NCBI RefSeq assembly: GCF_030161555.1
Contig: NZ_BSUK01000001.1
Span: forward strand, 2,666,001 to 2,730,000
Reading direction: 5' to 3'
DNA: 64,000 nt
DNA from: Luteimicrobium album
Lineage (GTDB): Bacteria > Actinomycetota > Actinomycetes > Actinomycetales > Cellulomonadaceae
The number at the start of each line of letters is the position of its first letter. Positions within the stretch are counted from its first letter, which is position 1. Shown piece by piece: positions 32,544 through 41,698 of this stretch. Position numbers and translations under genes: made by a program. The notes beneath the pieces were generated by a model. The model was not told where the DNA came from and made no database searches. It saw only the letters and a list, made by a program, of their open reading frames with translations.

Positions 32544-34246
32544 CGTCCGCGGGAAGGGAGCAGTCGATCTCGTGGTCGGGTCGCGAGGACGACTGCGCCG
32601 ACGGGGCGGGCGGCAGCTATCGGGCGAGCAGGGCCGGGAACCTGACCTTCATCGACGAGGCGTTGAAGGCCAGGTTGGCGCAGCTCGAATTCGACGGGTC
32701 GTCCTGCAAGATCGCCGTCCGTGTGGTCGGCTGGACGGCCTGGACCGACGGGGCGATAGTGCTGCGAAGCCGGACAAGGGAGTTCCGCACCGAGCTGGCC
32801 CGAGTCGGCTCGTACTGGCGGGCGTGCGTGCCGCTGCGATACGACAACGGCAGATTCGCCGCCGTCGGCATCCCCGTCGGTGGCTACGACGTCGAGTTCG
32901 AGTGCGTCGACGCCACCGGGACAGTGCGTCGGATCCCGTTGCTCACGGATCCGAGCTACGTCGCCGGCGTCCCGCACACCCACCAAGACGGACTGTCGGA
33001 ATATCGCGGACTGGTCTCGAAGTCCGGTTGCGTGCATCTGTCCGTGCGCGCCGCGCTCTCGCCGGACGAGCGCGGGGCGTTCCACCAGCGTCGGCTGCAG
33101 GAGTCGACGGCGGCGACCGTAGTCAAGGAAGCCGACCTGGACGGACTTCTGCTTCGGAGTTACTTCGCGGAGACCGTCACGTGCAATGGTCTGGCGATCA
33201 CCGAGGAGCTCTTGCGGCGGGGGTCTACGCTGCCGATCTACTGGGCGGTCCGTGACGAGTCGGTCTGGAGCCCGCCCGGCGTCGAGCGGGTACTCCACAA
33301 CAGCGCGCGGTGGTACGAGCTCCTCCGCTCGGCGAAGTACTACATCGACAACATGTATCAGCCTGCCTATCACGACGCGCCGCCGGGGCAGGTGGTGGTC
33401 GAGACGTTCCACGGCTATCCCTTCAAGGCCATGGGTCACGGCTATTGGACGACGGCCGGCTTCTCCGCTGAGCAGATCGAGTCTTACGACAAGCGTGCCG
33501 AGCAGTGGTCCTATCTCGTGTCGCCGGCTCCCTATGCGACCCCCTACCTCACGAAAGAGTTCGCCTACGACGGCGAGGTTCTCGAGATCGGGTACCCCCG
33601 CAACGACGTGCTCCGGTCCGAGCGTGCCGACACGCTCCGTGCCGAGGTGCGAAGCTCGTTGGGGATTGCTGAGGGCGAGCGGGTGGTCCTCTTCGCCCCG
33701 ACGTTCCGGGACTGGACGTCGGTTGACGGGCACACGGCGCCGTTCGTCGACACGCTCGACGTCCGCCACGTCGCTGAACTTCTTGGCGACGGCGCGAGGC
33801 TGCTTGTGCGGGGGCATGCCTTCAACGCGCGGTCCGGGCAGAGCCGCCGGTTCGGTGCGAACGTGATCGACGTGACCGCGTACCCGGAGGTCTCGGACCT
33901 GTACCTCGCGGCCGACGTCGCGGTGGTCGACTACTCGTCGCTGCGGTTCGACTTCGGCGTCACGGGCAAGCCGATGATCTTCCTCGTGCCTGACCTCGAA
34001 CAGTACAAGCAGGGGCGGGGTTGGCTCTTCGACTTCGAGCCCACCGCTCCGGGCCCGTTCGTCTCGACCGGCGACGAGGTGGCCGAGCTTGTTCGGACGA
34101 TCGACACGTGGGTACCCACCTACGCTCGGGCGTACGCGTCGTTCACCGACGGCTACCTCTCGCTCGAGGACGGGCACGCGGCGCGACGGTTCGTGGACGC
34201 TGTCTTCGTCCCTCGCGGTGACGCGCCTGCGCTGGAAAAGGCGTAG
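32540..34246 (+). CDS. CDP-glycerol glycerophosphotransferase family protein
   Basis: A protein of 568 residues. An N-terminal beta-rich region of about 190 residues precedes the PF04464 domain with ETFHGYPFK near residue 288, FAPTFRDW, RGHAFNA and VDYSSLRFDFG near residue 463. These are the TagF-class motifs also present in the C-terminal half of the protein at 12804, in contrast to the HGDSDK class. It starts at a GTG overlapping the previous stop. It probably polymerises polyol phosphate units onto a growing chain, working with the GT2 encoded just upstream. Confidence 0.88.
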   Translation: MTSAGREQSISWSGREDDCADGAGGSYRASRAGNLTFIDEALKARLAQLEFDGSSCKIAVRVVGWTAWTDGAIVLRSRTREFRTELARVGSYWRACVPLRYDNGRFAAVGIPVGGYDVEFECVDATGTVRRIPLLTDPSYVAGVPHTHQDGLSEYRGLVSKSGCVHLSVRAALSPDERGAFHQRRLQESTAATVVKEADLDGLLLRSYFAETVTCNGLAITEELLRRGSTLPIYWAVRDESVWSPPGVERVLHNSARWYELLRSAKYYIDNMYQPAYHDAPPGQVVVETFHGYPFKAMGHGYWTTAGFSAEQIESYDKRAEQWSYLVSPAPYATPYLTKEFAYDGEVLEIGYPRNDVLRSERADTLRAEVRSSLGIAEGERVVLFAPTFRDWTSVDGHTAPFVDTLDVRHVAELLGDGARLLVRGHAFNARSGQSRRFGANVIDVTAYPEVSDLYLAADVAVVDYSSLRFDFGVTGKPMIFLVPDLEQYKQGRGWLFDFEPTAPGPFVSTGDEVAELVRTIDTWVPTYARAYASFTDGYLSLEDGHAARRFVDAVFVPRGDAPALEKA

Positions 34247-34256
34247 CCCCTTGCCC

Positions 34257-35351
34257 GTGGACACGGCTTCCCGCGCCGACGCCGGCCCGACACCCTCGTC
34301 GTCGCCCGACTCATCGGGATCCGGCGCGGGCGCCACGGCCCGCGAGCCGCTGTGGGACACGCTGCGCTGGGTTGCGATCGCACTGGTTGTGATCGGTCAC
34401 TCGGTGGAGGCGCGGACTCATGACCAGCTCGCGTACGGGCTCTACCTGTGGATCTACGCCTTCCACGTTCCCTTGTTCGCGTTCGTCTCCGGGATCGTGC
34501 TTCGAAGCGACGAGGTGACACCGTCCAGGGGTTGGGTCGTGGTACGCCAGCTCGTAGTCCCTTACGTGACCTTCTCCGTGCTCTGGGGGCTCCTTCGCTG
34601 GTGGGTGGAGGGCGGCTTCGTGCTCAACCTCGCGTCGCCGTACTGGCACCTGTGGTTCCTCGTCGCCCTCGCGGTCTGGCGCCTGAGCGTTCCTCTGTTC
34701 GCGAGCGTGCGCTGGCCGGTGCTCTGGGCGGTCATGCTGGCGTGCACGATGGGCTACTTCGACGGTGTCGGCTGGCAGTTCGACGCGTCCCGGATCTTTA
34801 GCTTCCTGCCGTTCTTCGTGCTCGGATGGGCGCTGGCGCGCCACGGCGCGATCCGTCCGGTCCTGCGCGTCCTGCGGCTGCCGGTCGTGCGCGTCGTGTC
34901 CGGTGTCGTGTTGGCCGGCACTCTGGCCGTCGCGATCTTCACGGAGTCGTTCTCGAGGCAGCATGCGCTGCGGGCCTGGCTCCAAGCGCAGTCGAATTTC
35001 GCAGACATCGGCGAAGCTCATTGGTACGGAGGTCTCGTACGTCTTGGCTGCATCGGCCTGGCCTGTCTGCTGGTGGCTGCGGTCGTGTCGGTCGTTCCCC
35101 GCGTGATACCTGTCGTCACGGCGTGGGGCGCCGTCGCGACGATGTACGTCTACATGCTGCATCTCGTTCCCATCTACGTTCTGCGCACGCGCTACGACGT
35201 GCTCGGCAACGGCACGGGCTGGCTCCCGACGATCGCGATCGTCGGGAGCGCCCTCCTCCTTGCGGCGGTGACGTCGATACTCCCCGTCAGGTGGCTGACG
35301 CGAACCCTTGTCGAACCCCGTCTACGTTGGCTGCGGAACGTTCACGAGTGA
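34257..35351 (+). CDS. acyltransferase family membrane protein
   Basis: A 364-residue acyltransferase-3-like integral membrane protein. It opens with WDTLRWVAIALVVIGHSVEA, in which the His belongs to the family active site, followed by YLWIYAFHVPLFAFVSG, and has about ten hydrophobic segments. A short Ser/Pro/Ala-rich tail precedes the first helix. It starts 10 bases after the glycerophosphotransferase; a TTG at 34251 is an alternative start. The family uses acyl-CoA-derived groups to O-acylate surface glycans. Two related proteins follow at 36800 and 37969. Confidence 0.85.
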   Translation: MDTASRADAGPTPSSSPDSSGSGAGATAREPLWDTLRWVAIALVVIGHSVEARTHDQLAYGLYLWIYAFHVPLFAFVSGIVLRSDEVTPSRGWVVVRQLVVPYVTFSVLWGLLRWWVEGGFVLNLASPYWHLWFLVALAVWRLSVPLFASVRWPVLWAVMLACTMGYFDGVGWQFDASRIFSFLPFFVLGWALARHGAIRPVLRVLRLPVVRVVSGVVLAGTLAVAIFTESFSRQHALRAWLQAQSNFADIGEAHWYGGLVRLGCIGLACLLVAAVVSVVPRVIPVVTAWGAVATMYVYMLHLVPIYVLRTRYDVLGNGTGWLPTIAIVGSALLLAAVTSILPVRWLTRTLVEPRLRWLRNVHE

Positions 35352-35466
35352 CAAGTAATTCTTACGAAATGTGCTAGGTTGTGCTGCCAAAAGTGCCGCC
35401 CTCGGTCTATGGAATGTGTGAGCGGTGCCGCGGCTATCCGAGAACCACCTGGAGACGGTGAGATCC

Positions 35467-36713
35467 GTGAAGAAGATTCTGATCCGCTCGCCGCAAGCTC
35501 CTAGTGAGCGCCTTGACCCGATCACGTCGACGCGGCGGATCGGGAGCAATCTCGGCAATCTCCTCTACATCAACGGCGTCTACCGCTCGTTGAGCACGGA
35601 GTCGGCTGACATCACTGCGGGTGCCTTCCGAGCCCACTCGCTCGAGGACCCGGCAGAGTGGCTCGCCAAGGTCAACAAGCGGTTCGACCGGTTCGTCGTC
35701 CCTATGTCCAACGCCTTCCGCGTCTCGTTCTCGGAAGGGCTCGAGGGGCTGACGCGAATCGTCGAAGGCCTCGACATGCCGGTGACCGTGATCGGCGTCG
35801 GCGCGCAGGCGCCCGTTGACGCCGTCGATCCAGAGACCGGCCGCGTTCGCATGGGGCGGACGGGGTCGAGCTCGTCGGCCAACGACGCGAAGCTCGAACG
35901 GCACGACGACGTCGTTCGACGCTTCGTGAAGGCCGTGCTCGAGCGCTCGGAGAGCATCGGTGTTCGTGGCCCGATCACTCAGAGCTACCTGGTCTCCCTG
36001 GGGTTTGACGCGGACCGCGTGGACGTCATCGGTTGCCCCTCGCTGTTCACCTGGGGTCCTGGTCTACGGATCAGCAAGGGGCGACGTCCCCTCAGTCGAC
36101 GCTCCCGCGTCTCGATGAACGTGGACTACCGCGTCGCGGGCATGGGGGGATCGTCGAGCGGAACGCCGCGCTCTACCCGCGTCTCACGAGCCCTGTTCAG
36201 GACTCTGGTTCGGCCCGTCTCATCATCACGGATGAGGACACGTTCGACCTCACGAAGCGTGACCCCCGGACACCGATCCACACGGAGCATTCGCTCTACC
36301 GTGAAGGTCGGCTGTTGTACTACCCGAGCCCGTGGGCGTGGATCGATTCCATGAAGAAGCAGCGGTTCGCCTTCGGGAGCCGGCTCCACGGCAACATCGC
36401 GGCACTGCTCGCAGGGACGCCCGCGCACCTGCTCGCGCACGACACCCGCACCCTCGAGCTCGCGGAGTACCACGGCATCCCGCACTCCCTGATCGACAGC
36501 TTCGACGAGCCGCCCACCGCAGCGGAGCTCTACGAGCGGTCCGACTACTCCGACTTCAACAGGCTCCAGCCCGAGCGGTTCGCCACCTACCTCGAGTTCC
36601 TCCACCGCAACGGCTTCGAGACCGTCTTCGACGAGAGAGACAGCGCCCGCGCCTTCGACCGGTCGATCAGGGCGTCGCGTCGGACCAAACCGGTCGTCTC
36701 TAGGAGGGGATGA
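35467..36713 (+). CDS. polysaccharide pyruvyl transferase family protein (frameshifted)
   Basis: About 415 residues. The N-terminal half reads KKILIRSPQAP, IGSNLGNLLYINGVYRSL, VIGVGAQAP and SIGVRGPITQSYL; the C-terminal half has FAFGSRLHGNIAALLAGTPA, the hallmark of pyruvyl transferases (PF04230). The frame changes near 36143, where one G is missing from a G run; the join gives GGIVERNAALYP. The enzyme would add a ketal pyruvate from phosphoenolpyruvate to a glycan. GTG 35467 was chosen because the core strand starts there; 35458 and 35425 are alternatives. Pyruvate ketals are known on actinobacterial teichoic acids, which fits the location. Confidence 0.83.
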
Positions 36714-36799
36714 CCTCCCACGGGTGCCGCTCGTCGCATGCATAACTACGCTGGTCGTGCACGTTCATGCTGATACTGTGCGACCGCTAGTGTGAGCCG

Positions 36800-37849
36800 G
36801 TGACTGCGTCAAACCTTGAGACCGCGATCGTCGGCTCGACCGCCAGGCCCGCGAAGCAGCGTGACCCGTGGTTCGACAACGCACGCGCGATCCTCATCGC
36901 CCTCGTCATCGTCGGGCACCTCGTCGAGGAGATGTCCCAGCGATCAGCGGACGCCCTCTACACCTGGATCTACGCCTTTCACATGCCGGCGTTCGTGCTC
37001 GTCTCCGGCTACCTTTCGAAGTCGTTCACCGCCAGTCCGCGTCAGTCGCGCGCGCTCGTCGCGACCCTGCTTGTGCCCTACGTCGTCTTCCGCGCGATCC
37101 ACGAGCTGGAACGCTACTGGGTGACCGGGAGCTACTCGTTGAAGCTCTTCGTGCCTTCGTTCGCCCTGTGGTTCCTGCTAGCCCTTGCCGTTTGGCGGCT
37201 GCTCACCCCGGTACTGAAGGTGTTGCGCTACCCCGCCCTCTTCGCGGTGGTGCTCTTCGTCCTTGCACCCTTCGATCAGTCGCTCGGATCGACGTTCAGC
37301 CTCGGACGGGTCTTCGGGCTCCTGCCGTACTTCGTTGTCGGTCTGGTGCTCGAGCACCGGCACCTCCGCTTGCTTTCCGGAACCGTGGTGCGCTGGGCCG
37401 GCGCGGTCGTGCTCGCCGCTGGCTTCGCGGTCGCCTGGGTTGTCGCGCCTGTCGTCCGCCGGGGTGATCTCTACCTCCGCGGCTCGTACCATTCGCTGAG
37501 CGAAGGTTGGATCTCGGGCCCCGCGCACCACCTGGTCGTCCTGATCGGCGGCCTGGTGGGCAGCGCGGCGATCCTCGCGATAACGCCCCGTGGATCGCAC
37601 TGGTTCGCCGTGGTCGGGCGCAATTCCCTCACCGTCTACCTGTTGCAGGCAGCCCTGATCTTCCCGCTCAAGCTGAACGGCACCCTCCACGGCGACTGGG
37701 ACTGGTATGTCACCGCCGCCGCAGTGGTCGCCGGCTTCACCGGGGCCGCTCTCCTCGGCTCGCCGTGGGTCGAGCGCGCCACCCGCTGGCTGGTTCGGCC
37801 CCCGACAGGGTGGTTGTTCGCGCGTGAGAAGGCACCGCAGCCGGTGTAA
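36800..37849 (+). CDS. acyltransferase family membrane protein
   Basis: A 349-residue acyltransferase-3-like protein. RDPWFDNARAILIALVIVGH, then TWIYAFHMPAFVLVSGYLSKSF and GRNSLTVYLLQAALIFPL, are typical of the OafA/WcfQ-like group with about ten membrane helices. It is intact and starts at GTG 36800. The gene at 37969 encodes a protein nearly identical in several stretches, so the pair is a tandem duplication. Its likely role is O-acetylation or O-succinylation of the surface polymer; the acyl group cannot be inferred. Confidence 0.87.
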   Translation: MTASNLETAIVGSTARPAKQRDPWFDNARAILIALVIVGHLVEEMSQRSADALYTWIYAFHMPAFVLVSGYLSKSFTASPRQSRALVATLLVPYVVFRAIHELERYWVTGSYSLKLFVPSFALWFLLALAVWRLLTPVLKVLRYPALFAVVLFVLAPFDQSLGSTFSLGRVFGLLPYFVVGLVLEHRHLRLLSGTVVRWAGAVVLAAGFAVAWVVAPVVRRGDLYLRGSYHSLSEGWISGPAHHLVVLIGGLVGSAAILAITPRGSHWFAVVGRNSLTVYLLQAALIFPLKLNGTLHGDWDWYVTAAAVVAGFTGAALLGSPWVERATRWLVRPPTGWLFAREKAPQPV

Positions 37850-37968
37850 CGCGTGCCGAGCGTGCGCCTCGCCACCTTGCACCGGTGCGTGGGGTGCCCA
37901 GAGCGAGCGACACCCACCGTGTTTCCAGCCGCCGTGTACGCGGCGGTACTCGCGTTACCGTGAAGTCG

Positions 37969-39026
37969 ATGACTGTTGTTCAGACGATCCCCCTGCCGAG
38001 CCTGCGCTCGCCGAGGACGGGGGCCTCCAACCACACAAGCCACGCGACCCATGGTTCGACAATGCGCGCGCGATCCTCATCGCCCTCGTCATCGTGGGAC
38101 ACCTCATCGAGCAGATGGGTACACGATCGTCCGACGCGCTCTACACGTGGATCTACGCGTTCCACATGCCGGCGTTCGTGCTGATCTCGGGCTACCTGTC
38201 GAAGTCGTTCACCGCGAGCGCGCGTCAGTCGAAGGCGCTCGTCGCGACGCTGCTCGTGCCGTACGTCGTTTTCCGGACGATCCACGAGGTCGAGCGCTGG
38301 CTCGTCACGGGCGGCTTCTCGGTCAAGCTCTTCAACCCCTCGTTCGCACTGTGGTTCCTGCTCGCCCTGTTCGTGTGGCGGCTCGCCACACCGATTCTGC
38401 GGGTGCTGCGGTACCCGTTCATCCTCGCGGTGATCCTGTTCGTGACCGTGCCCCTGGACTCATCGCTGGGCACGACTTTCACGCTGGGGCGGATCTTCGG
38501 GTTCCTGCCGTACTTCGTGCTCGGCCTCGTGCTGCGACCTGAGTACTTCGAGATCCTGAGACGGACGTGGGCGCGGTGGGTCGGTGCAGGAGTGCTCGTC
38601 CTGGGTGCGATCCCGGCGTGGATCTACTCACCCAGGCTGGCGCACGCCGACCTCTACCTGCGTGGCTCCTACGAGTCGGCGGGCCATGGCTGGCTCGACG
38701 GCGCACTGCTCCGGCTCCTCCTCCTCGCCATCGGGATCACCGGTACCGCAGCGGTCCTCGCGGTCACGTCGCGCGCACAGACCTGGTGCACGGTTGTCGG
38801 CCGGAACTCGCTGACCGTGTACCTGCTGCAGGCGGCGATCATCTTTCCCCTGAATCTGCAGAGCCTGCCCGGGGGTGCGTGGGGCGCGGCGGGCACCGTC
38901 ACCGCCGCGATAGCCGGCGTCGTCCTCGCGGCCTTCCTTGGATCGCCGCTGGTCGAGCGAGCGACCCACTGGATGGTGCGCCCGCCCACGGGTTGGCTTC
39001 TGCGCCGAGCGCCGGAGCCTGCCTGA
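37969..39026 (+). CDS. acyltransferase family membrane protein (frameshifted near start)
   Basis: A paralogue of the preceding gene, about 352 residues: RDPWFDNARAILIALVIVGH, FHMPAFVLISGYLSKSF and GRNSLTVYLLQAAIIFPL are shared. The body has no start codon in its own frame after the previous gene ends. ATG 37969 (or GTG 37960) lies in another frame, and one missing C in the C5 run at about 37989 joins MTVVQTIPPAEPALAEDGG to the body. The gene is therefore probably intact in the organism. It is the last gene of the glycopolymer locus before the secreted-protein region. Confidence 0.83.
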
Positions 39027-39031
39027 CGGTG

Positions 39032-39090
39032 ACATAGGATCCGTCCACCGTTCCGCGTCACGGGCCCATGGGGGGAACAGCGGGACGAAG
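39032..39090 (+). promoter_or_regulatory. upstream block shared with the paralogue at 42893
   Basis: The sequence CATAGGAT, then CCGCGTCACGGGCCC and GGAACAGCGGGACG, recurs with few changes before the paralogous gene at 42824-42880 (CATAGCGT, CCGCGCCACGGACCC, GGAACAGCGGGACG). CATAGGAT contains a TAGGAT hexamer that could be a -10 box. Conservation of this block with the duplicated gene suggests that it is the promoter and leader. Confidence 0.35.
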
Positions 39091-39269
39091 AAGTGAGGAT
39101 CCATGATTCGACGGATCGTTGCCGCGGGATCCGCGGCCGTAGGTCTGCTGCTCGCGGGCACGATGGCGCCCGCAGTGGCGGCAGACGGGACGGCCTCGCC
39201 GGTCCCGCTGAGCGTTCACGTCTCGGCTGCGGACGTTGTCCTGAAGCCCCACGCGACCCGCACTCTCAC

Positions 39270-39277
39270 GGTCAAGG
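39270..39277. repeat. left copy of 8-bp target site duplication
   Basis: GGTCAAGG directly abuts the left end of the ISL3 element; the same octamer follows the right end. Confidence 0.9.
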
Positions 39278-39302
39278 GGCTCATGGGACATCGGGTGGGG
39301 GC
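39278..39302 (+). repeat. left terminal inverted repeat of the ISL3 element
   Basis: It begins GGCTCATGGGACATC and pairs with the right end at 24 of 25 positions. Confidence 0.88.
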
Positions 39303-39396
39303 GGCTCGCCGGTGAGCGTGGTGCTGGAGTGATGGGGTCGAGGTCCCCGAGGATCAGAGGCGACCAAGCTCTCTGCTCTTCTCGAGGACCTCGACG

Positions 39397-40731
39397 TTGT
39401 CCAACGCTACGGGGTGTGTCGGCGCACCCACCATCGAGCCGTGCCCGCGCTGTGATGCCCTGTTGGGTGTCGAGGGTGTTCATGTCGAGCGTGTCGAGCG
39501 TGGCCCGACGCGGTTGACGGTCACGGTCTCCACACCGTCACAGGTGATGGGCTGTCCGGCTTGCGGGGTCGTGGCCGAGGCGCGCGGTCGGCGGGTGCGG
39601 GTGCTGCACGACGTGCCCGGTGAACAGCCCGTGGTCGTGCGGTGGCGTCAGCGCACCTGGAGGTGCCCGGACCCGGGATGCGGCGTAGGGGCCTTCGTCG
39701 AGCAGCATCGCGCGCTGGTGCGCCCGCGCGGGTCGCTCACGCGCCGGGCGGTGATCTGGGCGATCGGGCAGCTGCGTCATGATCACGCGACGATCGCTGG
39801 TCTGGCCCGCCGCCTCGCAGTCGCGTGGAAGACGCTGTGGCGCGCGGTCAGGCCGGTCCTGGAGGACTTGGCGGGCGATGAGTCCCGGTTCGCCAGCGTG
39901 ACGTCGCTGGGTGTGGACGAGCACGTGTGGCACCACGGTGACCGCCGCACCAAGGGCCCCAAGGAGCTGACTGGGATGGTCGACCTGACCCGCGACGGCG
40001 GGGGTCGGGTGCACGCCCGCCTGTTGGACCTGGTCCCGGGCAGATCGAAGAAGGCCTACGTCGACTGGCTCACCGAGCGCGGCGAAGGCTTCCGGGCCGG
40101 GATCGGCGTCGCCGCGCTCGACCCGTTCGGGGGCTACAAGTCCGCGATCGACGAACAGCTCGAGGACGCGACCGCGGTCCTGGACGCGTTCCACGTCGTC
40201 AAGCTCGGCACCGCCGTGGTCGACGAGGTCCGACGCCGCGTCCAGCAGACCACGACCGGGCACCGCGGACGCAAGGGCGACCCGCTGCTGGGGATCCAGA
40301 CCATCCTGCGTGCCGGGGCCGAGAACCTCACCGACAAGCAGTGGGCGCGCCTGACCCGTGCGATCGAAGCGAACGAGGCCCACGAAGAAGTGTTCGTCGC
40401 GTGGCAGTGTGCCCAGGACCTACGCGCCGCCTACCGCGCCGCGGACCTCGCCGAGGGCCGCAAGCGCGCCGAGAAGGTCCTGAACTCGTTCCACACCTGC
40501 CCGATCCCCGAAGTCGCACGCCTCGGCCGGACCCTGCGGCGCTGGTCCGGGGCATTCCTGGCCTACTTCACCACCGGCCGCCAGAACAACGGACCCACCG
40601 AAGCCATCAACGGGCTCATCGAACTCCACCGCCGCCTCGCCCGCGGCTACCGCAACCGCGACAACTACCGCCTCCGCATGCTCCTCGCCGCCGGCGGACT
40701 CGACCTCAAGCCCCCACCGGATGTCCCATGA
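39397..40731 (+). CDS. ISL3-family transposase
   Basis: A 444-residue transposase. The N-terminal region has a zinc-binding layout (CPACG and later CPDPGCG), followed by a helix-turn-helix and a DDE domain with LGVDEHVWHHG (first Asp near residue 173), ALDPFGGYKSAI (second Asp near 241) and NGPTEAINGLI (Glu near 401). All three catalytic residues are present and the frame is open, so the element may still be active. The start is a TTG at 39397, with GAGGAC upstream; no better start lies near. Confidence 0.9.
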   Translation: MSNATGCVGAPTIEPCPRCDALLGVEGVHVERVERGPTRLTVTVSTPSQVMGCPACGVVAEARGRRVRVLHDVPGEQPVVVRWRQRTWRCPDPGCGVGAFVEQHRALVRPRGSLTRRAVIWAIGQLRHDHATIAGLARRLAVAWKTLWRAVRPVLEDLAGDESRFASVTSLGVDEHVWHHGDRRTKGPKELTGMVDLTRDGGGRVHARLLDLVPGRSKKAYVDWLTERGEGFRAGIGVAALDPFGGYKSAIDEQLEDATAVLDAFHVVKLGTAVVDEVRRRVQQTTTGHRGRKGDPLLGIQTILRAGAENLTDKQWARLTRAIEANEAHEEVFVAWQCAQDLRAAYRAADLAEGRKRAEKVLNSFHTCPIPEVARLGRTLRRWSGAFLAYFTTGRQNNGPTEAINGLIELHRRLARGYRNRDNYRLRMLLAAGGLDLKPPPDVP

Positions 40732-40734
40732 GCC
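40710..40734 (-). repeat. right terminal inverted repeat of the ISL3 element
   Basis: On the minus strand it begins GGCTCATGGGACATC. The transposase stop codon lies inside it. Confidence 0.88.
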
Positions 40735-40742
40735 GGTCAAGG
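40735..40742. repeat. right copy of 8-bp target site duplication
   Basis: GGTCAAGG directly abuts the right end of the ISL3 element; deleting the element with one copy restores the host reading frame. Confidence 0.9.
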
Positions 40743-41662
40743 CGACGCTGAGCCGCGCGCTCGTCAAGGGTGAAGTCGCGGCGGTCGTCGTCGGGCCGTG
40801 GGACTCGGACGACGTCGTGCTCGTGCCGCTCGACGGAGCGCCTGGCGCGAAGTCGCTCAGCACCTCCTTCCCGCTCGAGTCCGACACTCCGGTGGGAAGC
40901 TGGGGTGCCGAGGTCGGCGTCTTCGACGGCACCATCTCCGACGTCTACAGCGGTCAGGTGGACCCGTTCGTCGACGTGACCGCGCGCTTTCACGTGAAGC
41001 TGCCGACCGCGTTCACGGTCAACGCGTCGCCCGAGCCGGCCGCCTACGGCGAGACGATCACCGTGGCCGGTGCGCTGACCCACTACAGCCAGACCGCCAA
41101 GAAGGACACGGTCTACAAGGCCAAGAAGGTCGACGTCTACTTCGACCCCGCGGGCAAGGCGCGGCGCGCCAAGGTCGCCACGGTGACGACGGACTCGAAG
41201 GGCCGGTTCGCCAAGAAGTTCACGGCGAAGACCACGGGCGTGTGGAGCGCGCAGTTCGCGGGCACGTCGTCGTACGCGGCAGTGCGCTCGAACGGCGACA
41301 ACGTGGTGGTGGCCAAGAAGAAGACGCACCTGACGCTGAACGCGGGGCCGGAGCCGGCGAAGAAGGGCTCCAGGCTGACCGTGGCGGGCCGCCTGACCCA
41401 CGCGACGTCCGTGCGAGGCAAGGCGCACTACACGTCGTACCACGGCAAGACGCTGACGGTGTGGTTCAACCCGGTCGGTCCGAAGGGTGCGACGAAGATG
41501 GCCACGGTGACGACGAACGCGAAGGGTGAGTTCTCCAAGAAGCTCGCCCAGTCGGTCGACGGCACGTGGCAGGTGACGTTCGCGGGGACGAGCACCTACG
41601 CGGCGGCGACGTCGAACAAGGATCACGTCGACGTGAAGTAGCCGCGCGTCCGTCGTGCAGCC

Positions 41663-41693
41663 GAGGGCCCCTCTCCGCCGGAGAGGGGCCCTC
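41663..41693. terminator. bidirectional hairpin terminator
   Basis: A perfect 14-bp stem (GAGGGCCCCTCTCC with its complement) and a 3-base loop lie between the stop of the secreted protein and the convergent permease stop. There is no T-tract, as is common in GC-rich actinobacteria. Confidence 0.75.
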
Positions 41694-41698
41694 GCGCG

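Larger units (their letters stand above)
39278..40734 (+). mobile_element. ISL3-family insertion sequence, 1457 bp
   Basis: The element is bounded by 25-bp terminal inverted repeats with 24 matches and by an 8-bp direct repeat GGTCAAGG, the target duplication size usual for ISL3. It contains a single full-length transposase gene in the same direction. It is inserted in a secreted-protein gene. Confidence 0.93.
39103..41641 (+). pseudogene. secreted Ig-like repeat protein split by an ISL3 element
   Basis: The 5' part encodes a signal peptide (VAAGSAAVGLLLAGTMAPAVAA) and stops inside the insertion; the 3' part from 40743 encodes two repeats of about 100 residues (ASPEPAAYGETITVAGALTHY and AGPEPAKKGSRLTVAGRLTHA, each ending with a W-x-V/A-x-FAGTS-Y motif). 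Removing 39278-40742 restores one frame that reads LTVKATLSRALVKGE and matches the paralogue at 42893 (VTAKLNRALVGDE). The protein would have been about 357 residues, exported and probably wall-associated. Its function is unknown. A recent insertion is indicated by the intact frames on both sides. Confidence 0.85.

Noticed and set aside
39103-39315. A separate small secreted protein of 70 residues
   Set aside because: It is the 5' fragment of the gene split by the ISL3 element; its last residues are encoded by the element's end.
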